Shown piece by piece: positions 12,878 through 26,069 of a DNA stretch of 64,000 nucleotides (its first letter is position 1; each line of letters opens with the position of its first letter). The position numbers and the translations under genes were made by a program. Under the pieces are notes generated by a model. The model saw nothing but the letters and a program-made list of their open reading frames with translations, searched no databases and was not told the DNA's origin. The DNA is from Monoplex corrugatus (taxonomy: Eukaryota > Mollusca > Gastropoda > Littorinimorpha > Ranellidae), in contig JAPXFY010000015.1 of the NCBI GenBank assembly GCA_030674185.1, positions 24,559,505 to 24,623,504 on the forward strand. The letters run 5' to 3'.

Positions 12878-15800
12878 CCACACACATAGTTGGTAACAAT
12901 CTGTCCACTGTCTCAGTCAGCTATGTTTAGAAATTCCCCCCTCCTTCTGACTGGCAGCCCTGATAATCTACTGCGCGTACCTATTCGTCTCAGTCACAAG
13001 CCTCTGTTGATACTTTGATGCCCCCATCCCCTGTAAACTCAAACGACACAGGTCTTGTGTTTGTCGCGTCAACGAACTGACCATCGAAATGTGCAGTCCC
13101 AGTCACTGTCCGTCCTCTTCTCACACCCCAGACCCGCCCCCTCCCCTGCCCCACCCCCCTTCCTGCTGTCCCTCTTTTTCGACCTGCACCCCTGCTTTCC
13201 GAAACTCTAGAACTTTTCCTGCTAAGTACTGGCACCCTCCCACCCTCCCCACCACTATCGCTTTCACTCTCAGCACCACTGACCTCTGTCTCCGCCGTGA
13301 ATGCAGGATCAACAGTCGAGTCGTGACTAACTGACATATCGCTGTTGCTGAAGTCGGTCAGGGCACGCGGTGCACTTGTTCTGGCCACATCATCGCCATG
13401 AACATCACTGTCCTCGGTAAAATCATCCAGAGAATCAACTGATTCGATGTCAGAATAACTTTGGAGCACAAGTTGAACAGCAAGGGAAAGTGAATGGAAG
13501 CGCGTTGTCTGCTTGAAATGTTCGGACCAGGCTCGGCGCTGTCGGCCATTTTCGCTGTCGGAGTGTTTACGTAAGCGGGTTCCCCTGCTAATTGCTTTGT
13601 TTGCAAACTTTGCGAGGAACGTCACGGAAACTGCGTAGTATCTCATTATCGGGGAAGGATTGTAAATTGTGTATCTGTGTTCTGCGTCACTACTGCTTGC
13701 CGTAATTCCCCATGAAAAATGCTAAAAATAGACTGTCAGAATATTCGGTCGCTGGCAAGGAGGATGACACAAAGAGCCGACCGAATATTCGGTCGCTGGC
13801 ACTGAACGGGTTAATCAACAAGAATACATGTTTCCACAGCACATCATTTCTAATCCTGATGCAATCTTAGAATTTTCTATTTCAAACCAGTCAACAGTGT
13901 AAATGAAATAATATGAAATCATCTATTTACCAGAAAATCCAGAAAGTCATGAAACGAACGATCACAAATCACAATCAGAAAAGGGAGTTAGTGAAGGGCG
14001 AATAAAGTGAAGACAGATAAGCGCCACATGTCTGCCTCCGATGAAAGCTCACGTTCTCTCACATGATCCAGATTCCTGACGGAATCCTGGGAAGCAAAAT
14101 GATAAATAATCTTTAGAAGGGAAAACGAAAACCCCTAGTCAGGTTTGCCTTTCTTTAGAAATTCTTTGTAATCTATCTAATTTTAGTCAACTAAATCGTG
14201 ATCAACAACAAGTTGCCTAAAGAAAGAGAATAATTTTGAGGAGTGTTTGTCACTTTAAAATGTTACGAACTGTAATATAAGAGACAAAAAACAAAAACAA
14301 AAACAACAAAAAAAGATATCTAAAGGAAGTAGCTAATACAGAACAGAAACGAGAAATGAAGATTACATACTGTTTGCATGAGAGTGGATTCAGCATTTGC
14401 CACCAAGACAAAGACATCAGCGTCCAAACAAAACTTGTCAATCCACAGGTCCAGATCTGGAGACACATCTATTCCTGGACTGAAACAGGAGGTAGTAAAG
14501 CAACAAGGTAAGTTGTAAACTTCAGATTGAAAAACAAACATGAAAATGGGGGATTTTAATTCAAATCCCCTTTTAATAAACATACTTTTCATATTTCACA
14601 AATACATTAGTTCAGTGTTTATGATAGATATACTAATTGCAAACCAATCTACCACTTAGTGGAGAAAACGGTAAAAGGATGCCCACTTCATGGGTGAAAC
14701 TTCTGAAAACTGATTTGACTGAGATGAGGTTGGGATCCAGGGGCTGCCTAGGCCTGGCAGGGTACAGGGGAAGATCCCCGCTGAAGGTCCCAAGGGGAGG
14801 GGGGGAGGGGCAAAGCCCCCGGAAGAAATGGATTTTCTTGATTTTTTAAGGCATTTTTGTTGACTCTCTTGTATAGAAAAAGCTTAACTGCACCATAGTT
14901 AAAGTTTCAACTGTAGAAAGAAAAACCCACAAAACAGCCATCCCCACCCACCAGTGCCCATCTACTTTCCCATCTATTAATTGATGAAATACTTTGCTAA
15001 ATATTGTAAAAAACTGTAAATCCACCTATAAGGTTTTCTTGTGCTCTGGGTGATCAACATGGTATCGGAATTTCTTTTATCCATTTGTTCCATAAGAGAC
15101 TGTTTTAGAACAAATGATACAGAAACACATTCCTGCCATGTTCATTTTCTTGCACCACATGCGATATTCATCACCATAAATGCCTGTTTCATTTCACCAC
15201 TGCCACCTTCATTCATTTTTAATTTGTCCCTGATGGAAGTCACTGGATCACCTTCTTTCAAGAAAGCCATGGTCACTTAATTTTCAAAATCACCTTGCAA
15301 AGTTTTGCCTCAGCAGTCAGCAAAAGATTCTCAGAAAAGATTTGTGGACATGCCAGAAGTGTTGAGACAACTACTTCCACTAAGAAGATACAAAATGCAG
15401 ATTGGGCAGAAACATGGAAAAGAGAAACCTGCAGGTTATCCCAACCATTAAGTACAGGATAGCAAGGTAAGAGGTTGGGTATTTGTTGTAAGATAAGAAA
15501 AGCATGTCATCAACCCTCTTGTATTCTAGAGATCTGAACTGCCCCTAAATTTCGAATTTTCTCAAGCTTTTTCCTGCAAAATAGGGTTACTCTGTTCATG
15601 AGTACACTGTGAGCATGTCTGATCAGATATAAAGCTAGAAATTTGTCAGGTGTCAGTAAATATGCTTTACTTGCATATCCAAGTGAGTATGTCTTTCTAA
15701 CCACAGCCTGTTGTGTCATTGTCACCAAAGATGTCACCAAACATGAATAAATAAGGGACACATACGAGAACAAGAGAAGCACACCTATACATGACCACAA

Positions 15801-18800
15801 CACATACAGATGAATAATGAATTAGAGTATGGCTTAGCTAAAGTGTCTAACAGCATTTCCATGTGACAGTACTCACAGTGGTCACCAAGTACTCCTCAGG
15901 TATTTAGACAGTTTGTTCAGGTAGTTTTTGGCACTATTTTTCTTTCCACAACACAAAACTACATTCAATGTTCATACTACACTTTACTAATTGTCAGTAC
16001 AAAAACAAAAAGAAATAATCTAAAGGTCTGGCATCAGCTGGCAGCGTACAATTTGGTCCGACTGGGAGATCAAATTTCTTTACTGTCAGCGGAACCAGTG
16101 CTGGCTGCCATGTTCGCTGGAACGCGGCCAGCAGCGCGTTATCTTCTGTGTCGCTCTCCTCCCCTAAATCACAGTTTTCATCATCTTCCCCCTAAACCAA
16201 CCTCAATTTCTGACTCAGCTACATCTTATTCATGGTTTTCTAATTCATGAACTGTAGTATTTAACTCTTCCTCTGGATAATCTGGAGAATCATCTGTATC
16301 CTGAAAACCATCTGCTGCAAAGGGCATCGCCATTTTTTTCACAGGCTGCGTGGCATGAATGAAAATACCCCCATCACTCTTTTACACACTCGATCTGTAG
16401 TGAATGGATGTGTGTGTAGTTCTATATTTACCAAGATCATCTCACTGGATGATAACTTGGTTGACAGTGTGAGAAACATGCCATCAGTACGTGATCAAAA
16501 TAGCCTATGCATGTGGCCGACTTTAACGGTCGGCTGCAGCCATAACAAAGCACCGGCCAGCACGGTCGGTTGCAGCCATACCGAAGCTAAAAAGGTTAAA
16601 AGGGGATTTAAATTAAAATCCCCCATCAAACAGCACATACATAACCCTATCTTACAAATGCAGATGTGCATTATCTGGAAGGTGGGTGATGATACCCTTT
16701 ATTGTTTGGTAAAACAGATGACAGGCTGGGCATAGACAGTAGAGATGTCCCTGATATAGAATGAGATGAATATTCCAGGGCAGCCCAGTAAGCGATGTCC
16801 AAGATCTCAGACAGGGAGAAGTTCTAAGGGAAAGCCATGGAGGAGGCCCAGGTTCTAACCTCATGGACACTGGCTGGTTGTGTCACGCTGTTGTCTCTCA
16901 GCCCAGAAAGCCTCACTAATAATGTCCAAGATTCACCAGGATACAGAACAACATTTGATATTGACAAAGTAATCAGGTTTTAAAGTGATGAAGAGGTGGT
17001 GCTGATGGGGTGCCTCAGAGGAGTTGAGCATCGAAAGAGTGGCAGAGCACAGTGACTGGGCAGAAGTTGTGATCCGAGTTGTCCAGATTGCTGAGGAAGG
17101 GGAAAAGGGGCTTAATAAGCCTTTGGTTGTTGATTCCTGGCTAGGAATTCAGGCAAGGAGGAGTGGAAATTACACTGAAGTTGAAAAAAATCACAAGAAT
17201 TATCAGCAGATTATAAAATACATGTAAACAGTCAAACATGGCACAGTCTATGAAGCCAAAAAAGAGGGTAATAAACACACACACACACAAAAAAAGAACA
17301 AAATGAAAAAAAGAAGAAGAAAACATGTCACACACTGACCTGACATCAAATGCCTTGATCAGTGTTTTCCTGTTTTATTCATATTTTACATAATGATGAT
17401 TGTGAACAAAAAGAAGTACTGGCTTGTGTTAATACTATATAAACATATCATTAATACATGCATGCCCACTTCCTGGCACAAAACAAATCTGAATTTAATT
17501 TACGATATACCCACCTGTCAAGGAAAACGATGTCCTCACGAAGAAGGCGACATTTGTTCTTTGGCCACAAAATGCGGATAAGTGAATTTTCTTTTAGCTT
17601 GGCTGAACTCAAAGCACTGGCCAATTCCTTGATGGACTGGAAATTAAAATCATTTACATAACAACAATGGTACTAATCCTTTTGTTTCACAAAACACACT
17701 CTCTCCAGTCTACCAACAAGTATTCAGCAGAATGACCTACATCAACTGTTCAAGTGACACTGTACCTTCCTTACAATAAATACCAGGATAATATCTGGCT
17801 TTACAAAAAAAAACAAGATAATGTCTGGCCTTACAAACAAAAAATACCAAGATAACGTCTGACCTTACAAACAGAAAAAAACATCAACAAACAAAAAATA
17901 CCAAGATAACGTCTGACCTTACAAACAGAAAAAAACATCAACAAGAAACGCATGCTTCATCCTGATCTCAGTGTATAGAAATTGCTTAATTCATTTGTAC
18001 AGTTTTTGACAGCCGTGTGTTCTCACTAATTATATAGCATACAAAACAATATATACAACATCTGTCTGTGAGGATCTATGGGTTGGTCCAAAATGAAATG
18101 AGAACCCATCATACTGATCTATTCCCTTTAGCAGCAGCAACGATATCAAAAATAAATGAGCCATCTCTTGAATTCTGAACTGAACTTCTAGTTCTACACA
18201 TAGCAAAGATAGGTAGTAACATGAATTCAACATTAACAGTTAGGATACACTGTTTCATGGCAAGACTGCTTCCTATATGCAATCACACAACAACCTACTC
18301 ACCTGTATTGATTTGGGTTGGTTGGAATCGTCAGTCAGAACGCTGGCTTTATCATTGTCAGATCCTTCCACCTGGATGAAACAGTTAGTGGTGTGCCCAA
18401 TGCCGCTAGGCAAAATCTTTTCTCTCAACATGGCATTGATGACTGTGCTCTTGCCATTGGATGTTCTGGGATGAAGCAAAAACAAACAGTTGTGCATGCT
18501 GGTGAAAAATACCACCCCACCAACAAACAAAAACTGTGTTGCATCCAGGATGAAAGGTTAATAGGGAAAAAATGTCAGGTTTCAGAAACAACAGGATATA
18601 ATACCTTGACCAAACAAAAACACATCACTTCAAATGGACACTTGTCCTGGCTGTGGGTTGTATAATCAGACAACTTCAATTTTAACAGAACAATGTCTGA
18701 AGTCCGACGCCTGGATGCATCACTGACATCTGAATAATGATTAATTGGATATAGATTTGTACGGCTGATTACACTGCAAAATTGTCCCTGCACTAATGTA

Positions 18801-21800
18801 TGCTTGTCCAAAAAACTGCATGGAGAATTTAAGATGCTAAACAAAAAACGACTTAACACTATTCATAAATTTACAACAGATCTGAACTGCTGACTACATG
18901 GCAAATTATCCTTAACCAAAATTATGCTTGTCCAAAAACTGCAATGAGTCTGGAAAGTTAAAAAACAAACAAACAACAACAACAACAAAATCCTGTCAAA
19001 TCAAATCAATGTTATAAGCAGCTGGTCAAATCATACTTACAATCATTAATTGTCTATCATAAAGTTGTGAGTGGGACTAAAAAGAACAGAATAATCACAA
19101 TCATTAATTATTTATCACAGTTGTCAGTGGGAGTAAAAAGAACAGAATATTTGCACAATGTAGCAGAACTATTTCAACACTATTACTAAAATAGGAACTA
19201 TGCACAAACTATGTGCCAATGATGAATAACAATAGATGCTTCATATACAATTTGCAAAAAAAAAAAAAAAATGTATTCATACATTTACTGTCAGGAACAT
19301 AAATTATGACAAATCACCTGCCCATCAACTAACCTTCCAAAAAACACCACCTTCATGTGATCACGGGCCAGGACCTCCCTGATACCATCAATTTTAACTT
19401 TGAAACCTTGCACAACCTCAGCATTATCAGGACTGATAATATCAGTTTCTGCTTTCCCTGCACCCGTCCCGGACGACACCAGATCTGTGTACCAAGACCA
19501 GCAGAAGAACAGAATTATACCACAAACTATTTCACAGGACACAATAAATATGATAGTAGTAAATAATGCTGGTACTTGCAGATCATGACTGAAGTGAGAT
19601 TTCGATGAAATATATCACACAGACATGGATTTCAAATTCATTATAAATACACTGTAATTTTATCAATCATGGTAAACAGACAGACAATAAACATACAAAC
19701 AAAATATGCAATAAACAAAAATTATGACAAAACACTGTTAACTTTATACTGGCCCAAAGTTTGAAATGGACATGTGAAATCAACACAAGTATATATTTAC
19801 ATGATTAACAATTTTATTATAAAATAAAATATCAAAAAGTAGAGAGTTTGATCGTGAACATAAGGCAAACAGTTAACACAACCAAAACAATCAACCAAGC
19901 AATAAGAACAAGCAAGTGAAAATCAAATAGGAATAAGCAACTGAAAATCAGTGTTACATTTAAATCCACATTTCTGTTTACATTTAAATCCACATTTCTG
20001 TACATAACTTCTTGACCTTTTGTGAGGTCTGGTGTTTTAATACTTTTATGTCTGTTGAGGAAAAAAGTTACGTCACTACTACATAGTATATATATACACT
20101 AAATTCCATATTTGTGGAAATCTATGCATGAAATTAAACAGAATGATTCCTTAATTATAACAAGTTGTACTTTTAGATTTGTTTAGTAATTTTCCTTATA
20201 TCACATTATGTTTACAATGTTTTGTAAATATTCCCACAAAAAAACAAAACAAAAAACCCACAAAGCATTTGGCAAACGAAGTAAAACAAAACAAAACAAA
20301 AAGAAAAAAGACAAACCCTCTTGACAAATCTGAACATGCTTATGACTGTGACTGACCCTTAACGGGTGAACCATAGACAGCTGTGCAAAACACAGGAGTC
20401 ACCTAACCACTGCACTACATAGCTAGCTAGACCAGGTCATGTTGTACGCTGGTACGCCCCCCATCATCAATCTATTCCTCCCCTTACCATTAGTAATACT
20501 ACTCCTTTAAAGATGCGAGTGCTTCTTTTCATGCGAAGTGTAACAGGACTGTGTTGTTTCAGCTTCTGAGGCTGTTGGCTGGTTGCCAGAGCCCTACAAA
20601 CTCTTTGTCACATGTTCGTGTATTTCTTTCAGTGTCTGTTCTGCATGAAGCATATTCTCACCAGCAGCAGCCAATTAATCTGCTTGTCAGTCTCTTCTCT
20701 GTCAGAATATTTATTATCTTCTGAATCATCATATAATTATTCATAGTTTCTTAAAGCACCTAATGTGCTTTCAAACATCAGAAGCATGCAGGACTGCAAG
20801 ACAGACCTACTGGTGCCATTTTGGTGAAAATCAGTTTTGATTCTCTGAGAAATAAAACCAATTTGGCAAGACTTGCATCAGTCACCCAGTTATGTAAGGG
20901 AAGCCACTCACTTTTATTAAACCATTTTGAGACTGGCAGCATCAGTCAGTGGTTCTCTCCCATTTAGATTACGCTGAACTGAGACTGGCAGCATCAGTCA
21001 GTGGTTCTCTCCCATTTAGATTACGCTGAACTGAGACTGGCAGCATCAGTCAGTGGTTCTCTCCCATTTAGATTACGCTAAACTGAGACTGGAAGCATCA
21101 GTCAGTGGTTCTCTCCCATTTAGATTACGCTGAACTGAGACTGGCAGCATCAGTGGCAGCATCAGTCAGTGGTTCTCTCCCATTTAGATTATGCTGAACT
21201 GAGACTGGCAGCATGTCAGTGGTTCTCTCCCATTTAGATTACGCTAAACTGAGACTGGCAGCATGTCAGTGGTTCTCTCCCATTTAGATTATGCTGAACT
21301 GAGACTGGCAGCATCAGTCAGTGGTTCTCTCCCACTTAGATTATGCTGAAATGCTTGACAAACTATCTCCATTAATTCTACACATGTGGACGTCACAAAA
21401 AACCTTTGTGAGCTCTGTAGTTTTTATGTTGGTGGCAGTTAAGGCAGTTCAAATAATACTTTATTAGGATAGTCAGTAAAATCAGATCTTGATGAATAGG
21501 ACAGATGTTTTTAGTTTTCAGTGCTTCAATCGAGAATATCTAGGAACGCCAAGAAAAAGTTAAATGAAGTCCCAGTATAACCTAAACTTACTGGTGGTCC
21601 CTTAATGGGAGTACAGATCTGGGCCTCTGAAATTCTGGAAATGGAAATAATACACTATGAAGTGAAAGCTGCTGATTTTCACAAGAGCAAGTAATCTTTT
21701 TGTTATTTGTACAACCGACATAAGACTCAGAGTCTGTCCAATTTAAAAAATTAAAAAAAAAAAAAAGGCCATTGTAGTCGCCAATGGTGGGAAGTGTAAG

Positions 21801-24800
21801 TGCATATCTGATGTTTGTATTTAGTATAAAGGGTGCACAACTGCCAAGAACATTTCAGTTTAATGCATAAATGCTCACATTTTTCCAAACAATTTGACAG
21901 TTTATCAAAATAAAAAACATACACAGGAACATATGACTTGCACAGACAGCAGGAGTGCAGCTACTCTGGGAGAAACTATATTAATTTTCAAAAGTAGTAC
22001 AGAATTACACAGAAACATTATGACTTGCATTTGGTTTTAAACAGCAGTCATACACTTGTTTGATAAAATGACCTCCTTCCTTCAGGCTGCTGATTTTGTG
22101 CACTAAACATGAAACTGAACAGAATAAAAACAAGCCTTGTACTGAAATTGATCACAAGTTAGTTGCGTATGGAAGCACTGCAGTGGGAATGTGCGTGTGC
22201 ATGTGTGCGTGTGTGTATGTGTGTGTGTGTGTGTGATTTTTTTTTTGTAAGTGTAAATTCTGACTGGTACACTGGCAGCAGTTTTATTGTATATGATTTC
22301 TCTTTTAGAGATAACAGTATTTCAAACTGAATTGCATACACAGCGGGTTTACCAATAAATGATGAGAAACAGTTACAAATAACATCCGTACCTTGTACAA
22401 AATCATCTGCTTCTACAACATAATCCCCAATATCCTTGAATATGTCATTGATGCGCTTCTTTGCCTGAACGAAATGCTGCAGAGCTGATTCTCGTCCATG
22501 ACCATTGCCAAAGTTACGCAGACTTGAAGGGCCAGTCTGACTTGGGTCAGCAGTATCCATTGTTGACTGATTGATTGATCCTGACATTGCTCCTCCTTTT
22601 ACCTGTTAACAAAGTGGGATAAAATATTATTTCACCAAGGCTATTCCTCTCACTTCTAATTGCTCTTAGTCTATTTAGTTTAATGATTACAAGATGAATC
22701 AAATTCCAATGGCTGCCTCTTGATCATTAAATCAATGAAGTCAACTAACAGTCAACACTGATTACCACTCAGTTTTAGTCATCACACTACAAAACATACA
22801 AGTGCCTTCCAAGATTAAAATACTATAAATGGAAACTTAATGTTGTGAAAAGTTCATAAGAAAGTGCTGTTCACACATATCCCCCAAAACTGCCTTTTTT
22901 TTCCCTTTCCTTTTTTTTCTTTCTTTTTTTTTTTTTTTTTAGAGGGGGGGGGGGGATTTCTATGTACCTGTATGGGCAACCCTCTTCTTTCCATACATAT
23001 AATAATATATTCATGATTCACTAGTCAATGGTCCCATCTTTAATCCAAATTTGGTCTAGATCTACCACTAATAAAAAGCATACGAACAAACACAAATCTG
23101 CAGGGGAAAAAAAAAAAAAAAAAATGTCTTCACTGATTAAGCCACATGACAGTTCTTTCATTCTGATAAAACCCCAAAACTAAAAAATGAAAATTTTAAC
23201 AACTAAAATTAGTGAAAAACTGGCATAAGTTGTGTAATTACTATAAATGTCAACACACTTTAGAAAAGCATAAGCACAAAAGCCTAACCAAAGTATTACA
23301 ATTTACATGCAAACAGATCATCTTCTCTTTTTCTGTTTGCTGTTGACATAGTTGGTCCATATCTGGCAGTGAATGTGGTCCATATCTGGCGGTGAATGTG
23401 GTCATAACAAGCAAGACCCATTCATGTCTCATGCAGATGACTCTGTAGACATTTAAATTACACTGCAGGGTACCATGATCTGTGAGAAGGCGCAAGCAGA
23501 TAGGATACTTCTGGATTCAACCATCTAATGTATTTGTAAAGATTACCCTGCTCTCAGTACATGACAAAAACCAAAACCAACCAAACAAACAAAAACTATG
23601 CTGTGAGCACAGGGCTTTAGGCAGCCCTTATTCATCTGATGGCTCCATCATAAGACACACTGGGTAATTTCTAGGTGTAGCCTTGACAAGTGCCACCTTA
23701 TCCTGTCCTAACAGAAACCATAATCAGCTGGTCCAAGACTGCTTTTTCATCCAGGCAAGCTATCTCACTTTGCAGCTAACTTCTACATCTGTGACCTGTT
23801 GGGTTGGGAATGGTGACCCCACTACCAAGTTGGGAGGTAGCCTTTCCCAGATGCTTACAGATAGCAGCCACACTGACATACAAAATTCTTAAGTAATGAT
23901 TTTTGTGCTCACCTGTGACTGATGGTATGACACTGGTCACTTAAAGAGGCACCTAACATTGAAAAGCCACAACAGCAGGCACTTGGAAGACGTAGCTGAG
24001 TATGCAGTCACTATTAAGATCTGTAATACACCATGTTCATAATGAAGTGTAATTATTCTTTTTTCATAGCATTCCCGCTGTTTTGCCCACACTAATCAGG
24101 CAGCATGTTACTGTATAGTCTGCATATACCTGCATACTCAGTCTTTGGTGGGTGTGCATGCAGGGTGATTTCATGTAAAACAAAAACTTCCATAAGCCAC
24201 TGAACACTGACACACAGCATGCCCGGTGTTTTCATGTTTCCATTACTATGCATTAGCCACTAGACATTGACACATAAAATTTCATTTATTATAAATCATA
24301 TTCATTTGGACTCAATACACATTACATGTAGACTTTTTAATGGAGCACAAAAAACTCATGCTGTAAGGTGAGCTGACCACATTCCACTATGTTATAGAAC
24401 AATATACATCACTGGTGGGCATGCATGCTGGGTGTTTGCATAAAAAAACCTCTGATGACTAACAGCATGTTCAACACAAATAGTTGATATTCTGCATGTG
24501 TAAATACACTACGTTTAAGCACTGGCATGTTGGCACACATGTTCAACCCGGGAAATCTAAAAAATCTCCACTCTTTACCCACCAGGCAGAGATGCCTAGG
24601 GGGATCGAACCCAGGAACTTCTGACCTGAAGTCTTGATGTTTAACGACTTGAGGGCCATGCCCATCTCAACAAGCAAAGTTACACGTAACCGACTTTTTA
24701 GTCAGTTTTAAGCACATAAGGTGATAAATTACATTTTTGTCAGCACGAGTTTGGGGCCAAAATGTTTTAACTGACCATATACAATTTTGAGGACATGCAG

Positions 24801-25211
24801 AAAACAACAACAACAACAACAACAACAACAAAAATGAAGTAAGATGAACCCTAATGTACAATTTATCTTTGTATATGACAGGACAGCTCACAGAAAAAAA
24901 AAAAAAAAAAAATTGGAGCATTTTCTTTATGCTGGGTTCTCTCTGCATCATAACCTATAACTGTATGGATTGGAGGCCACTGCACAAATTCTACAACCCT
25001 GGAGTCATGGTCAAACTGGCATAATCAAGTCAGGGTCAAAGTTGTACAATCACAGTAGAAGGCTTGAGGGGTAGCTGAACTCTACTTTTGTGCTAACCAG
25101 ATCTCAACAATCCTTCATGAGTTCTATCCAAAAGGGACATGTTGAATTAACAGATAAACCACAGGCCTCCTACGTTATCACAGTGCTCTTTTACCAATTA
25201 AGTAATCTGCC

Positions 25212-25292
<81 letters not shown>

Positions 25293-25993
25293 AGAAGATA
25301 CAAAAAATGAAATTACCATAAGATCAAGGTATAAAGGGCCACATAATCGAGGGATAATTTTCATGACACAATGATGACTGATATTTCATGATAATGGGCA
25401 TAAAGATCATGATGCAAAAGGCCTAGAGTCCCATTTAAAAATGCGACAGCATGACAGGGCTTCCTATCATATTATACACCCTGGCACCTATTCACTGACC
25501 AATTTAATGTTTCCAGCGTTCATGATTCTGGCGGTGTCAGCTTAGTGTTTCACACGTTCCTCTCCCCCATCCCAATTTCCAGACCATACCACTATTGCCA
25601 GCCCAGTTTTGAGCAGGCTCAGAAAGTCTGTGAGATAACTACTGGCAGACTAAGATGGAGCGTATATCATATGGAACCGTCTAAGTGCAAAAACTCACTC
25701 TTGAACAAACATCAAAATCTTGGCATCAACCAGGGTGTTCTGTGTATCACATTGATTAAATGATTAATTCACATAAGCTGCACACATAACTTTTTCAAAA
25801 ATAATTATCACTAAGCAATGTCCACAAATCATGCAAAATAAGTGCAACTACACACACACACACAAAGCTGCAGGTGAGGAAATGATGTTGAATGACAATG
25901 AAAGTGCCTTTAGTTATATTCATTCACTGATATGACCGCATATGTGACCGTAATTCACAGATAAATTTGGGGGTGGGAGGAGGAGGTAGGGCG

Positions 25994-26069
<76 letters not shown>

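Larger units (their letters stand above)
9789..13814. mobile_element. Composite of piggyBac-type relics between matching TTAA-flanked termini
   Basis: The left end reads TTAA (9789-9792) then CCCTTACAGTGCCAG. The right end, reversed from 13814, reads TTAA then CCCGTTCAGTGCCAG, an imperfect 15-bp inverted repeat. TTAA target sites are characteristic of piggyBac. Transposase-like N-terminal remnants point inward from both ends (plus strand 10150-10690; minus strand 13646-12990), so this is likely two head-to-head relics rather than one intact element. GT microsatellites and a triplicated 385-bp repeat occupy the middle. Confidence 0.6.
19485..22391. other. Mitofusin intron 1; holds a 52-bp minisatellite
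   Basis: Apart from the minisatellite at 20929-21352 and a (GT)n at 22190-22235, the sequence is AT-rich with no coding signal. Confidence 0.5.

Noticed and set aside
13940..14090. Candidate extra mitofusin exon on the minus strand (AG before GATTCCGTCAGGAATCTGG)
   Set aside because: The frame ([20 protein letters not shown]) has no mitofusin similarity, and the flanking exons 5 and 6 already join in phase 0 across conserved sequence.
24601..24660. Functional tRNA gene
   Set aside because: Only the B-box half is tRNA-like; acceptor and anticodon arms do not pair, and the sequence belongs to a SINE present in at least two copies.
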